Below are positions 16,204 to 25,900 of a stretch of 64,000 bases of DNA, piece after piece. The notes beneath the pieces are model-generated. The model did no database searches. It was not told the DNA's origin and saw only the letters and a list, made by a program, of their open reading frames with translations. Every line of letters begins with the position of its first letter. Position 1 is the first letter of the stretch. This DNA comes from Breznakia pachnodae (GTDB lineage Bacteria; Bacillota_I; Bacilli_A; Erysipelotrichales; Erysipelotrichaceae). The stretch spans positions 930,001 to 994,000 of the forward strand of contig NZ_JAUSUR010000001.1 in assembly GCF_030814225.1 (NCBI RefSeq). The letters are read 5' to 3'. The position numbers and the translations under genes were made by a program.

Positions 16204-17538
16204 TTATGCTTCTCCTCTTACTCCTACTGTTTCAACTACAACCTCTTCTTCAATTACTGTTTCTTCTTCAACTGCATCCTCTTCAATCACAGCTTTTTTA
16301 TCTAGCATTTTAAAGAACGGGAAGTAAACAAGTACTCCTACTCCAATACAAATTACTTGCAGTAATGAAATCATCCATCCTCCAGCTATAAATCCATTAG
16401 CTAAAATTGGGAAACCAAATGGAACTTGAACTCCTGACAAATGAGGGAAAATTCCTGATGCGATTGCTAAGTATGCAACTAATGTTTGAATAATTGGTAC
16501 AGTAATAAATGGGATTGCCATTATTGGATTTAAAATCATTGGTAAACCAAATACGATTGGTTCATTGATGGTAAAACACCCAGGTACAATACCAAGTTTT
16601 GCCAATGTTTTGTGCTTTTTACTTTTTCCAAAAATCAGCATTACAATTAATAGTGACAGCGTTCCACCTGCTCCACCGATTCCTGAGAATAGACTATAAA
16701 ATGTATTTCCTAAAATATTCGGTAAATCTGAATTTGCTACTCCAGCTGCAACTGCATCCATGTTTGCAACATCCATTGGTAAATATAATGCTGTAATGAA
16801 TCCACCAACAACAAGTGATCCATGAAGTCCAAAGAACCACAATACCATTTGCATAAGGACAATAAATACTAATGACCAAACACTTCCTGATAAGTTTGTT
16901 AATGGTGCTGAAATAATAGCGTATACAAAGTCTGAGAAAGATCCCCAACTAGTTAATCCAAATAATAATGCGACAATGATTGCGATTACTCCTGTAAGAA
17001 TTGCTGGGAATAAACCTGCAAATGTATTACTTACTACAGGAGGTACACTATCTGGCATTTTAATTGTTAATTTCATATCAATAAATAAACAGTATAAACG
17101 TGCAAATACTAATCCACAAATCATTGCTGTAAACAATCCTTGTGCCCCTAACATTGTCATGTTTAATGTGCTTCCATTTTCAGTAGCAACCATTGGTGTT
17201 AAGATAAAGAAACTCATTAATGCAACTAATCCACCATTGACTCCTTCTTTACCGAAGTTAACTGCCAAGCGATATCCAATTAGAAATGCTGCATAGACTG
17301 CAATAATCCCAACTGTTAATGTGTAGGCAGTCATTAAATATGGTGTTAACCCAATTGAAGCAAGTGCTTCACTTATAAAATCTACAGGCAACACTGCAAG
17401 AAGCAATGCAACTGAACCTATCATCATTATTGGTAAGGTTCCCATTAGTCCATTTGATATTGACATCAAATATTTGTTTGTTTGAACTTTTGATGCAAAA
17501 GTCATTACCTTTTCCATCATTTGATCTTTGTTCTTCAT
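16204..17538 (-). CDS. PTS lactose/cellobiose-family EIIC permease
   Basis: A 444-residue membrane permease of the lactose/cellobiose EIIC family with about ten hydrophobic segments. The hallmarks SNGLMGTLPIMMIGSVALL, KMPDSVPPVVSNTFAGLFP, FGLHGSLVVGG and CFTINEPIVFGLPM are all present; the Glu in NEP is part of the sugar-binding loop. An acidic tail of about 30 residues (EEDAVEEETVIEEE) is unusual. It is the first gene of the operon; AAAGGAGAAAATT precedes the ATG. EIIB for this operon is at 9932. A beta-linked disaccharide is the likely type of substrate. Confidence 0.94.
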   Translation of the reverse strand: MKNKDQMMEKVMTFASKVQTNKYLMSISNGLMGTLPIMMIGSVALLLAVLPVDFISEALASIGLTPYLMTAYTLTVGIIAVYAAFLIGYRLAVNFGKEGVNGGLVALMSFFILTPMVATENGSTLNMTMLGAQGLFTAMICGLVFARLYCLFIDMKLTIKMPDSVPPVVSNTFAGLFPAILTGVIAIIVALLFGLTSWGSFSDFVYAIISAPLTNLSGSVWSLVFIVLMQMVLWFFGLHGSLVVGGFITALYLPMDVANMDAVAAGVANSDLPNILGNTFYSLFSGIGGAGGTLSLLIVMLIFGKSKKHKTLAKLGIVPGCFTINEPIVFGLPMILNPIMAIPFITVPIIQTLVAYLAIASGIFPHLSGVQVPFGFPILANGFIAGGWMISLLQVICIGVGVLVYFPFFKMLDKKAVIEEDAVEEETVIEEEVVVETVGVRGEA

Positions 17539-17631
17539 AATTTTCTCCTTTAATTTTATTTGTTATGTAATCCTAGAATGAAGTTTAATTCTTTTGTGCA
17601 CAGAACTTCATGAAACCCCTTTCTCAACCAA

Positions 17632-17660
17632 AGTATATAAAAAGAAAAGTACGAAATCAA
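17632..17660 (-). promoter_or_regulatory. Promoter of the apiose-type PTS operon
   Basis: Minus strand: -35 TTGATT, 17-bp spacer, -10 TATACT. It lies about 95 bp before the EIIC start. The leader between them can fold a GAAGTT/AACTTC hairpin. The candidate operator at 17690 is centred 37.5 bp upstream of the -35. Confidence 0.6.
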
Positions 17661-17689
17661 CAAAATAACAAAACTTTTTCTTTTATTTG

Positions 17690-17705
17690 CTAAATATTTA
17701 CTAAA
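17690..17705. promoter_or_regulatory. Candidate LacI-family operator, left copy
   Basis: CTAAATATTTACTAAA. It is an exact reverse complement of 17779-17794, 89 bp away. The TTTAGTAA core recurs four times before the lacI-family gene itself, so this regulator is the likely ligand. Confidence 0.6.
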
Positions 17706-17723
17706 TTATTTATTTTTTGTTAT

Positions 17724-17741
17724 TTTTAAGCGCTTTTTTCA
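17724..17741. promoter_or_regulatory. cre-like element between divergent promoters
   Basis: An AAGCGCTT core in TTTTAAGCGCTTTTTTCA, centred between the two inverted operator copies. The flanks fit the cre consensus only partly. Confidence 0.5.
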
Positions 17742-17778
17742 TACTAAATATAATAAATAATTTCTATTATGAATTATA

Positions 17779-17794
17779 TTTAGTAAATATTTAG
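17779..17794. promoter_or_regulatory. Candidate LacI-family operator, right copy
   Basis: TTTAGTAAATATTTAG, the inverted twin of the copy at 17690. It is centred 27.5 bp upstream of the -35 of the rightward esterase promoter. Two inverted sites across a divergent promoter allow repression by looping. Confidence 0.6.
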
Positions 17795-17813
17795 TTGTTT
17801 TGTTTGTTTTTTA

Positions 17814-17842
17814 TTGACTACATTTTGTTTTTCCATTACTTT
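17814..17842 (+). promoter_or_regulatory. Promoter of the esterase gene
   Basis: -35 TTGACT, 17-bp spacer, -10 TACTTT, 38 bp before the ATG at 17880. Confidence 0.5.
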
Positions 17843-17879
17843 AAGATTAAATAAGATAAAATTTAATGGAGGATTTAAA

Positions 17880-18734
17880 ATGATTACAAAAACTATAAAA
17901 TTAAATGAAACTGCATCCTTTGATACCTATCTGCTAAACAATTCTAAAGAATACAATGTAGATAAAAAAAGACCACTTGTTATTGTCTGCCCTGGTGGAG
18001 GATATGCGTTTACAAGTGATCGAGAAGCAGAACCAATTGCCTTAAAATTTAATAGTGTAGGTATGCATAGCTTAGTTTTATGGTATACCGTGTATGACCA
18101 AGTAAAGAACGTTCCTAGAAACGCTTTGATTGAGCTGGCACAAACGATTAAATATGCAAGAGAACACGCTGAGGAATGGTTTATTGACCCTGATAAGATT
18201 ATCGTTTGTGGATTCTCTGCTGGTGGACATCTTACCTTACAGATTGCGACTCGTTGGCATGAGGAATGGTTAGCAAAAGAAGTAGGAGCAACCAGTGATC
18301 AATTAAAAGTAAACTTAGCAATCCCTTGCTATCCTGGAGCTGTGCCTACCCGCTTTGAAAAAGGTGATTATGGTTTTGCACACCAGTTAATTGAAAATCC
18401 TAATACTGCGAATGAGCGCATGTATGGTAATGACAATCCCAGTGATGAAGAAGTGGATGAATACAACATCTTGCTTCATGTAAGTGAAAACACTCCACCT
18501 ATGTTTGTATGGCATACTTATGAAGATGTGTTGGTAGATGTATCTAATTCACTTCAATTAGGTTGTAAATTAAGAGAATTCAACATTCCTTTTGAAATGC
18601 ATATCTTTGAAAAGGGAGAGCATGGCTTAGCTTTATGCGATCGTACAACCGCACGTAAACCAAGTCATCATAATAAACATGTAATTCACTGGTTCACTCT
18701 ATGTGAAGAGTGGTTAAGTAATTATATAGATTAA
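17880..18734 (+). CDS. Alpha/beta hydrolase, carbohydrate esterase-like
   Basis: A 284-residue cytosolic alpha/beta hydrolase. The oxyanion segment VIVCPGGGYAF is at residues about 34-44, the nucleophile elbow GFSAGGH at about 112-118, and HGLALCD provides the late catalytic His. The pattern resembles small acetyl-xylan or sugar acetyl esterases of the BD-FAE/Axe type. I start at the ATG at 17880, preceded by TGGAGGATTTAAA; in-frame codons upstream lie over the promoter. It diverges from the PTS operon under the same pair of candidate LacI operators. Removal of acetyl or other ester groups from the imported glycoside is the likely job. Confidence 0.87.
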   Translation: MITKTIKLNETASFDTYLLNNSKEYNVDKKRPLVIVCPGGGYAFTSDREAEPIALKFNSVGMHSLVLWYTVYDQVKNVPRNALIELAQTIKYAREHAEEWFIDPDKIIVCGFSAGGHLTLQIATRWHEEWLAKEVGATSDQLKVNLAIPCYPGAVPTRFEKGDYGFAHQLIENPNTANERMYGNDNPSDEEVDEYNILLHVSENTPPMFVWHTYEDVLVDVSNSLQLGCKLREFNIPFEMHIFEKGEHGLALCDRTTARKPSHHNKHVIHWFTLCEEWLSNYID

Positions 18735-18764
18735 AAAAGCAAATGATGTTAGCCATTTGCTTTT
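18735..18764. terminator. Bidirectional terminator
   Basis: AAAAGCAAATG / CATTTGCTTTT with an 8-base loop, between the convergent esterase and LacI-family genes. Confidence 0.88.
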
Positions 18765-18765
18765 C

Positions 18766-19776
18766 TTATCTATTTAAGTTTTCTACACTTTCTCGTTTTA
18801 CAATATCAGTACCAATTAATATTTTTAGTTTTGACTGATCCTGATCGCCAATAATTTCTACTAAACGATTAATCGTCTTTCTTCCTAAATCAATTTTATT
18901 TACTCGCACTGTAGTTAGTGGTGGATTGCAATATTCACAAATTGGCAAATCATCAAATCCAACAATAGATGATTTAATTTTCAGCTCACGAAATGCTTTT
19001 AAAGCACCCAGTGCTATATTGTCATTCACTGCAAAGAATGCTGTTGGTAGTTCACTGCCCTCTGCTATCATTGCCTTAAGATAGTCAATCATATCATTAT
19101 AGGCTCCCTCAGGATTTGGCTCTACAAGCGCTTCAAACTCTTGATACACTGATAACTGATGATTAATAAGTGCTTGTTGGTATCCAAGTTTTCTTTCTCT
19201 AAAGTTATTAATTTGATAAATAGAATTAATCAATCCAATTTTTTCATGTCCATTCTGAATCAAATGTTCCACAATTTCATAAGCTCCATCCGTATTATTG
19301 ATAGCTACAAAATCAAATTCTTGATTTCTAAAGGCAGCATCCACAATAACCAAAGGAATATTAATATGACGGAAAACATCTAAGTCTGTTTGTTCCATCT
19401 CGGTTCCAAGAATCACCATTCCATCTACTAAATCATACTTCAGTATTTCATCCAGCAATGATTTCTCCTTGTTATCAATTGAAATATGTGTGATTAATAA
19501 CTCATATCCCAACAAACTACTTTGTGTTTCAATCCCACGAATAAGTTCTGAGAAAAATGGAGTATCATCAACTACATGTGCTTCTTTATTTAAAACAACA
19601 AATCGTAAAGTGTGTGTTTCTCCACCACTTTTCTTGAAATATCCCATTTCATGAGCAATCTTTAGAATTTCATCACGTTTTTCTTTTCCTATTCCTTTTC
19701 TATTATTTAAAGCATTGGATACAGTCCCACTAGAGACCCCAGCTTTTTTCGCAATATCTGAAACTTTTATTTTCAT
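18766..19776 (-). CDS. LacI-family transcription regulator
   Basis: A 336-residue LacI/GalR-type regulator. The N-terminal helix-turn-helix is KVSDIAKKAGVSSGTVSNAL with the hinge helix RDEILKIAHEMGY. A periplasmic-binding-protein-like ligand domain fills the rest, including VDGMVILGTE, TAFFAVNDNIALGALKA and SIVGFDDLPICEY. GAGGTGATGAG precedes the ATG. The gene lies downstream of the divergent esterase and PTS operon, and shared TTTAGTAA motifs occur in their promoters and in its own. The ligand is probably an intermediate of the predicted apiose pathway. Confidence 0.93.
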   Translation of the reverse strand: MKIKVSDIAKKAGVSSGTVSNALNNRKGIGKEKRDEILKIAHEMGYFKKSGGETHTLRFVVLNKEAHVVDDTPFFSELIRGIETQSSLLGYELLITHISIDNKEKSLLDEILKYDLVDGMVILGTEMEQTDLDVFRHINIPLVIVDAAFRNQEFDFVAINNTDGAYEIVEHLIQNGHEKIGLINSIYQINNFRERKLGYQQALINHQLSVYQEFEALVEPNPEGAYNDMIDYLKAMIAEGSELPTAFFAVNDNIALGALKAFRELKIKSSIVGFDDLPICEYCNPPLTTVRVNKIDLGRKTINRLVEIIGDQDQSKLKILIGTDIVKRESVENLNR

Positions 19777-19812
19777 CTCATCACCTCGACTATTAAATTA
19801 TATCAACTATTA

Positions 19813-19880
19813 TTTAGTAAGGCTATTAATTTAGTGAAATATTACATAATTACTAAATTTATTTTTCGTTCATTTAGTAG
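19813..19880. promoter_or_regulatory. Cluster of four TTTAGTAA-type half-sites upstream of the LacI-family gene
   Basis: Copies lie at 19813-19820 (TTTAGTAA), 19830-19837 (TTTAGTGA), 19850-19857 (inverted TTACTAAA) and 19873-19880 (TTTAGTAG). They match the operators at 17690 and 17779. A TATAAT box at about 19793-19798 lies next to the first copy, so autoregulation is likely. Confidence 0.5.
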
Positions 19881-19905
19881 CAAAAAGGATAGATTTCTCT
19901 ATCCT
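19881..19905 (-). terminator. Terminator of the adhesin gene
   Basis: AGGATAGA / TCTATCCT stem with a 4-base loop followed on the minus strand by TTTTTG, 12 bp after the adhesin stop codon. Confidence 0.85.
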
Positions 19906-19916
19906 CTTAGTATAAA

Positions 19917-22900
19917 TTATTTGAATACTCTCTTCTTTTGCATTACAATAAATCCACCACTTACAAGCAATACTAACATTAAGAACATAATGTTCGTAGT
20001 ATCTCCTGTTTTTACAACATCACTATTATTGTTTATCGATGTTGTAGGTGCTATTGATGGTTTACCATCTCCTGATACTGTAACTTTGATTGTAACTGAA
20101 TTCGTTACTTTTTCACCACTAGTGGCAATATGTTCAGCAGTGAAAGTAAGGTCATAAACTCCACCTTTGCTTGAACCGTTTCTAATTACTTCTAGTTGAT
20201 CTCCATCAACATAAACATTTAATGTTACAAATCTAGTAGTTGCTGTCTCATCTGCTTTTAATAAGTATGCTTGAGCATTTGCTTTCGCAATTGCAGTTGT
20301 TTCATCAATACTCTTCGATTCATTATATGTTAAATCAAAGTCTGTAGCACTAATTGCTAATTCATCTCCATCAGGTGTTGTTACTACTGGTGGCGTACCT
20401 GTTCCTTGAACTGATACTTTTACACGTTTTGTTGTTTCTTTATCATCTTTTACTACTTTAAATGTTAAGTCATAAATTCCACCTGTTGTACTTGCTGCAT
20501 TAATTGCAGCCAATTCTTGCGCATATGCTGTCACATCAGCTGTTACATCTGTATAAGTGACAACTCCATTAGAATCTGTTTCTTTATATACTGCAAATAC
20601 TTTTCCATGTCCTGAATCTTTTGCAATTGCCTCTGTTAATGATTTCGCATCTTTATTCGCAACTTCAAAGCCTTCAGCGTAAATTGCTACAGTTCCTGTT
20701 TTATCCCAGATAATTCCTCTAGGTGTAACTGCTACATCTACTGTAATACTATCTGTCTTACCATCTGCGTTCGTTACACTATATGTTACTTTGTAGATTC
20801 CCACTTTACTGAAATCAGTTGTTCCATCCGGCCCAGAATCCACTGTTACTTTGATATCAGAACTTAAGTCTACACTTACTGGTGCACTTCCTGCTCCATC
20901 ACTTGCTTTCAAGTAACTTGCTGTTGCTGCACTTTCTACCTGACTTAAGATTGTTGCATCATCACTTAAGTATTCTTGTGCGCTTGCTTCAATCTCAACT
21001 AATCCATGTACTTTCACTGTTCTTGTCTTTGTCTGTGTGTTTCCAAAGCGATCAGTGATTTCATATGTTACTTCATATGTTCCTGGTGTTGTATACTTTC
21101 CATCCGTTACTGGTATGTTGTGTGTTACTACTGTAGTTGTTAATGCTCTTGTTGTTAGAATTGGAATGTTCGTATTCGTTGCATCCTCTGCACTTACTCC
21201 ATGTAACACATCAAAGCTATCTCCTACATAGTGCTCACAGTCATCTGCTGTAATCGTTGGTTTGATTAATGTTGCACTTATTGTCACATCTACTGTAATC
21301 GTTGCTGTCTTTCCATTATCTTCTGCTGTGAAGGTTAGAGGTTTTGTATCTCCCTCTAATCCCACTGCATTGATATCTGTTAAGTCACTTGCTGTTGCTT
21401 CAATCGTCGTGATAGGTGTTTCATCTTTTAATAGATATGCACTTACACTTCCATTGCTTTGTGCACTTGTGTCATCTAGTGTAGCAGCATCAGTATTCGC
21501 TATTGTAAATTCTTTTGCTTTTATTACGATTCCATCATTCTCTTGAATTTCAGTTCCTTCTACCACAACTAGGATTTCTTTGGTGATACTTCCACTTGCT
21601 CCTGTTGCAGTAAATGTAAGTCTGAATTCTCCACCTTTGGCAGTTACATTTTTGATATCACTTACATCTGCACTTGTAATATTTGTAAGTGTATCTACAC
21701 CAGTGATGTTTCCATCTGTTCTTGTGTACTCATATGCTTTCACATTTGCTTTCGTTATTGCATCTGCTTTGGTTAATGCTTTTGCTTCATCTTGTGTAAG
21801 AACGATATTATCTGCTCTTATTGCTAGGTCATTTTCTACTTTTGTAGTGTCATCTAGAATTAAGACATTTACTTCTTTGGTTGCTGTCTTTCCATCTGCA
21901 TTTGTAACTGTATACTCCACTACATACGTTCCTACTTTACTATAGTCAGAACTTGGTCCACTTTTGATTGCATTTGTGATTCCTGTTACTGCTGTAGCCA
22001 TTGGTGCAATTCCTACTGTATCGTCTGCCTTTAAGTAACTTGCAGTTGCTGCTCCATCTACTTGTGCAGCGATTGTAGCATCACTTAAGTAATATGTTTG
22101 CACTGGTACTGTGATTTCAGGTAATCCATTCACTTTTACTTTTCTAGTTTCTGTTGAATCATTCCCAAATTGGTCAGTTACTTTAATACTTACTTCATAC
22201 GTTCCTGCTGTTGTAAACTTATCGCTAGCATTTGGGATGCTATGAGTTACTACTGTATTCTTATTTGGATTTTCTGTTTTTAATGTAATTGGTGTTGTAG
22301 TTGCATCTTCTGCAGTTACATCATGCAATACATCAAATGTATCTCCTACATAATGTTCACAATCATTTGCAGTTATTGTTGGTCCTGTTAGTGTTGGACT
22401 TACTACCACACTTACTGTAATATCTGCTGTTTTACTTCCACTTGTTGCAGTAAAAGTTAAGTCTTTCGTAGCACCTGCTAATCCAACCGCATTGATGGCA
22501 GCTAGGTCTGTAGTACTTGCTTCAATATTGATGATAGGTGTTTCATCTTTTAATAGATATGCACTTACATTTCCATTACCACTACTTTGAGCAATTGCAT
22601 CCGTTAATCCAATTGCATCTGTATTTGCAATTGTGAATCCTTTTGCTTTCACTACGATTCCATTATCTTCTTGAATCTCAGTCCCTTCCACTACAACCAG
22701 GATTTCTTTTGTGATTGTCCCACTTGCTCCCGTTGCAGTGAATGTAAGTCTGAATTCTCCACCTTTCGCAGTTACATTTTTAATATCAGTTACATCTGCA
22801 CTTGTGATGCTTGTAAGTGTATCTACACCTGTGATGTTTCCATCTGTTCTTGTGTATTCATATGCCTTCACATCTGCTTTCGTTATTGCATTTGCTTTTG

Positions 22901-25900
22901 TGAATGCTTTTGCTTCGTCTTGAGTTAATACAATATTATCCGCTCTAATAGCTAAGTCATTTTCTACTTTTGTATTCTCATCTGTGATTAACACAGTTGT
23001 TTCTTTTGTCGCTACTTTGCTGTCTGGATTCGTAACACTGTATTCAATTTTATAAGTACCTACTTTACTGAAATCAGTTGTACTTGGTCCACTCTTAATT
23101 GAATAAGTAATTCCTGTAATAGGAGTATCTGTTGGAGCAGTTCCTACTGTATCACTTGCTTTTAGATAACTGGCACTCACTACTGATGAACTTTTTATTT
23201 GGGTATCAATCGTAGTATCACCTAATGCATAGGTTTGAACACTTGTAGTGATTGATGGTAACCCATTTACTTTTACTACTCTATTTTGAGTTTTCGTATT
23301 TCCATAGGTATCTGTTATCCTATACTCTACATTGTAGGTTCCTTCTGTAGATAATGTACCTAATGCCATTGGTACTGTACTAGTATCCCACTCCACGTTC
23401 TTATCAGGATCACTTGACTCAAGTGTTATCGCATCTCCATTATCATCAATGGCAGTTACTTCAGTACCTAACCAGTTAATCACATCACCTTTGTATGCAT
23501 TGATGGTTGGTAAGGTTACTGTTGGTGCAGTTGATGTATTTACTTTTACTTCAACTACTTCACTCTTCGTCTGTCCATAAATATCTTTAATTGTAAGTCT
23601 TATTTCTACTGTTTGTGTTCCTGTTGTTTTACTTACTCCAGTTACATTTACAGTTTTATTAGTAGTGTTGCTTAACGTGACATAAGCAGAATCTGATGAA
23701 TTCACTAATTCCCAAGTATATGCACTTGTAGGATTCTTAATACTTTCCCAGAACTCTGGTTCAATTTTGGTTGGTGTAATATTAATGTTTTCTCCAACTT
23801 TTACCACTTGCGTATCACTTGGAACAGTCAATTTCAAATCAACTGGAGGATTATATTCCAAAAATCCACAACCAATTGTTTTTGCGACTGGTTTGGTTGC
23901 ATCAATACCTAATACCCAACCTCTGTATGTATCGCCTGGATTAGGAATATTATTGGCAACAATTGCATCGCTATTGATTCCTTCACTACCAACACTAGTA
24001 TTATTAACTGTATATTGATAAGTGGAACCTGTTTTCTCTACAAACTCTACAGCATAGGTTCCATATCCCATACCAGTTGTATAGTCAAACAAGTACACTC
24101 CACTTGTATCTGTAGTTACACTTACTTGATTTCCATCTTTCATTACTTTTTCATATACATTAGTAACTTCATTCAATTTCCATAATCTTACTTCGTGATT
24201 ATCTACTGGAGTATCTCCATCTTCTGTTTTGTATAAACCATCTCCATCATTATCAATAAAGACAGTTCCACCAACTTCTGCAATTACTAATTCCGTTCCT
24301 GCTTTGGTACCAGGTAGTGTTCCTGTGAACGTTGCACTAACTACATCATAAACAGGATTATACACATTCTTCGTACCAATCTTATTCCCACTAGTAGCCG
24401 TAGCGAATGTTTCATTTACATTTAAAGGAACTTTAAACGTTACTTCTGCACCTACTGCCAGTGGTGAAGTTGCTTCTATTTTTACCATATTTACATCTGC
24501 ATAATCGGATGGATATTCAGTATAGTTTGCTGTTGTACTATAGTTTGATGCAGATGCATTTGTGGCATAAGAAATCTTAAAACCTGGTTCTCCAGTGATA
24601 GCACCTGTTAATTTCATATCCCAATTGAAGTCTTCACTTTGGAATACACTTCCAAAATTCTGACCTGTTTTAGGAATCGGAACATAAGCAACATAACTAG
24701 ATGCTTCTGAAGGTGAGTTATTTGTAATCTTTACTGTATAGTCTGCATCAGTACCTGGAGTGAAATAAGCTAATGTATTAGAATCACCTTCTACATAAGG
24801 ATCCTTTGGTTCTTCTCCTGAAAGTGATAGAAAAGTTTCAACTAGCACACTTTTATTCTCTACTAAAGTAAATTGTTTATGCGCTGTAGTAAGAATCAAA
24901 TCAGTTTCATCACTATTCCCATTTAAATCATAAATATCAGTTGCAGGGAAGGTCGCTCCACCAGTATCAGGCACAGCTTTTATATCTGGATTTCCTAACC
25001 CTATCATCTCTCTAGCATTAAAGTTTCCTTGCGCTTTTACATCTGTATTTACATTATATGAGAACGTTATTGTTTTCGATTTTCTATCTTCTCCAAAATA
25101 ACTACCAATAACTGTATCAGAAGAAGTTTTAACAGTATATATTGTTTCGCCAATAGAATTTTGATGTGGTGTAATTGTATATCCACTTAACACTACACCA
25201 TCCTGATCCACAAGTTTTAAAGTATCTAATGCTATATTCATCCCTTCTGGTTGTCTAAAATAAAACTCTGGAGATTGAATTGCTGTTGTTGTTCCATAAT
25301 TATAACTATGAATCTCAAATTTACCTGACACATTAAAGGTATTTCCAGCAACAATTTGAGTAATTTCTTGGCCTTCAGTATTTTTAAACACTGCCGTTGA
25401 GTTGCTTGCTGTTGTTTTAGTAGTTCCTGCTACATTTCTGACTATAGAACTTTTTGTAGATTTTGTTGCTACTTCATCATTTTCATCATAGATGCTAACT
25501 TCAACAGTCGCTTGAGTACTACCACTTGCCATCTTTCCATATGTAGTTATACTTGTATAATTTAATGTAGAACTATTAATACCTGCTTGATACCCTGCTT
25601 TAAATGATCCAACCCAGGCTTTCACTTCTGTGAAGTATTCATCATCTGCTAAACCGATCTTATTTCCATCCAGTCTCTTCATATAAGAAACTGTGGTCAT
25701 CGCATTAATCTCCGACTCTGATAGGTCTCTCCATGAACTATCCAGATTTGTTTTATATTGAACTTTTGTAATTTTATTCCCTGATATTGAAGCATCAAAA
25801 GGAACTTGAACCGATTTCACTAACCAATCCGAACCTATTTTCACATTAAAAACTTGGTCAGTTTTTGTTCCTGCTGTTGCATTTGTTACAAAAAAGAATG

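Noticed and set aside
16694-16948. Alternative-frame gene inside the EIIC gene at 16204
   Set aside because: It overlaps a well-supported permease, is rich in Cys and Trp as expected of an out-of-frame reading, and lacks start signals.
21262-21945. Open frames on the plus strand across the adhesin repeats
   Set aside because: They run antisense to strongly supported beta-domain coding sequence, repeat with the same 1128-bp period, have no ribosome binding site, and encode only Val/Ser-rich low-complexity protein.
20712-22967. CRISPR-like or minisatellite array
   Set aside because: The repeat unit is 1128 bp, in frame and coding, with no short regular repeat-spacer pattern.
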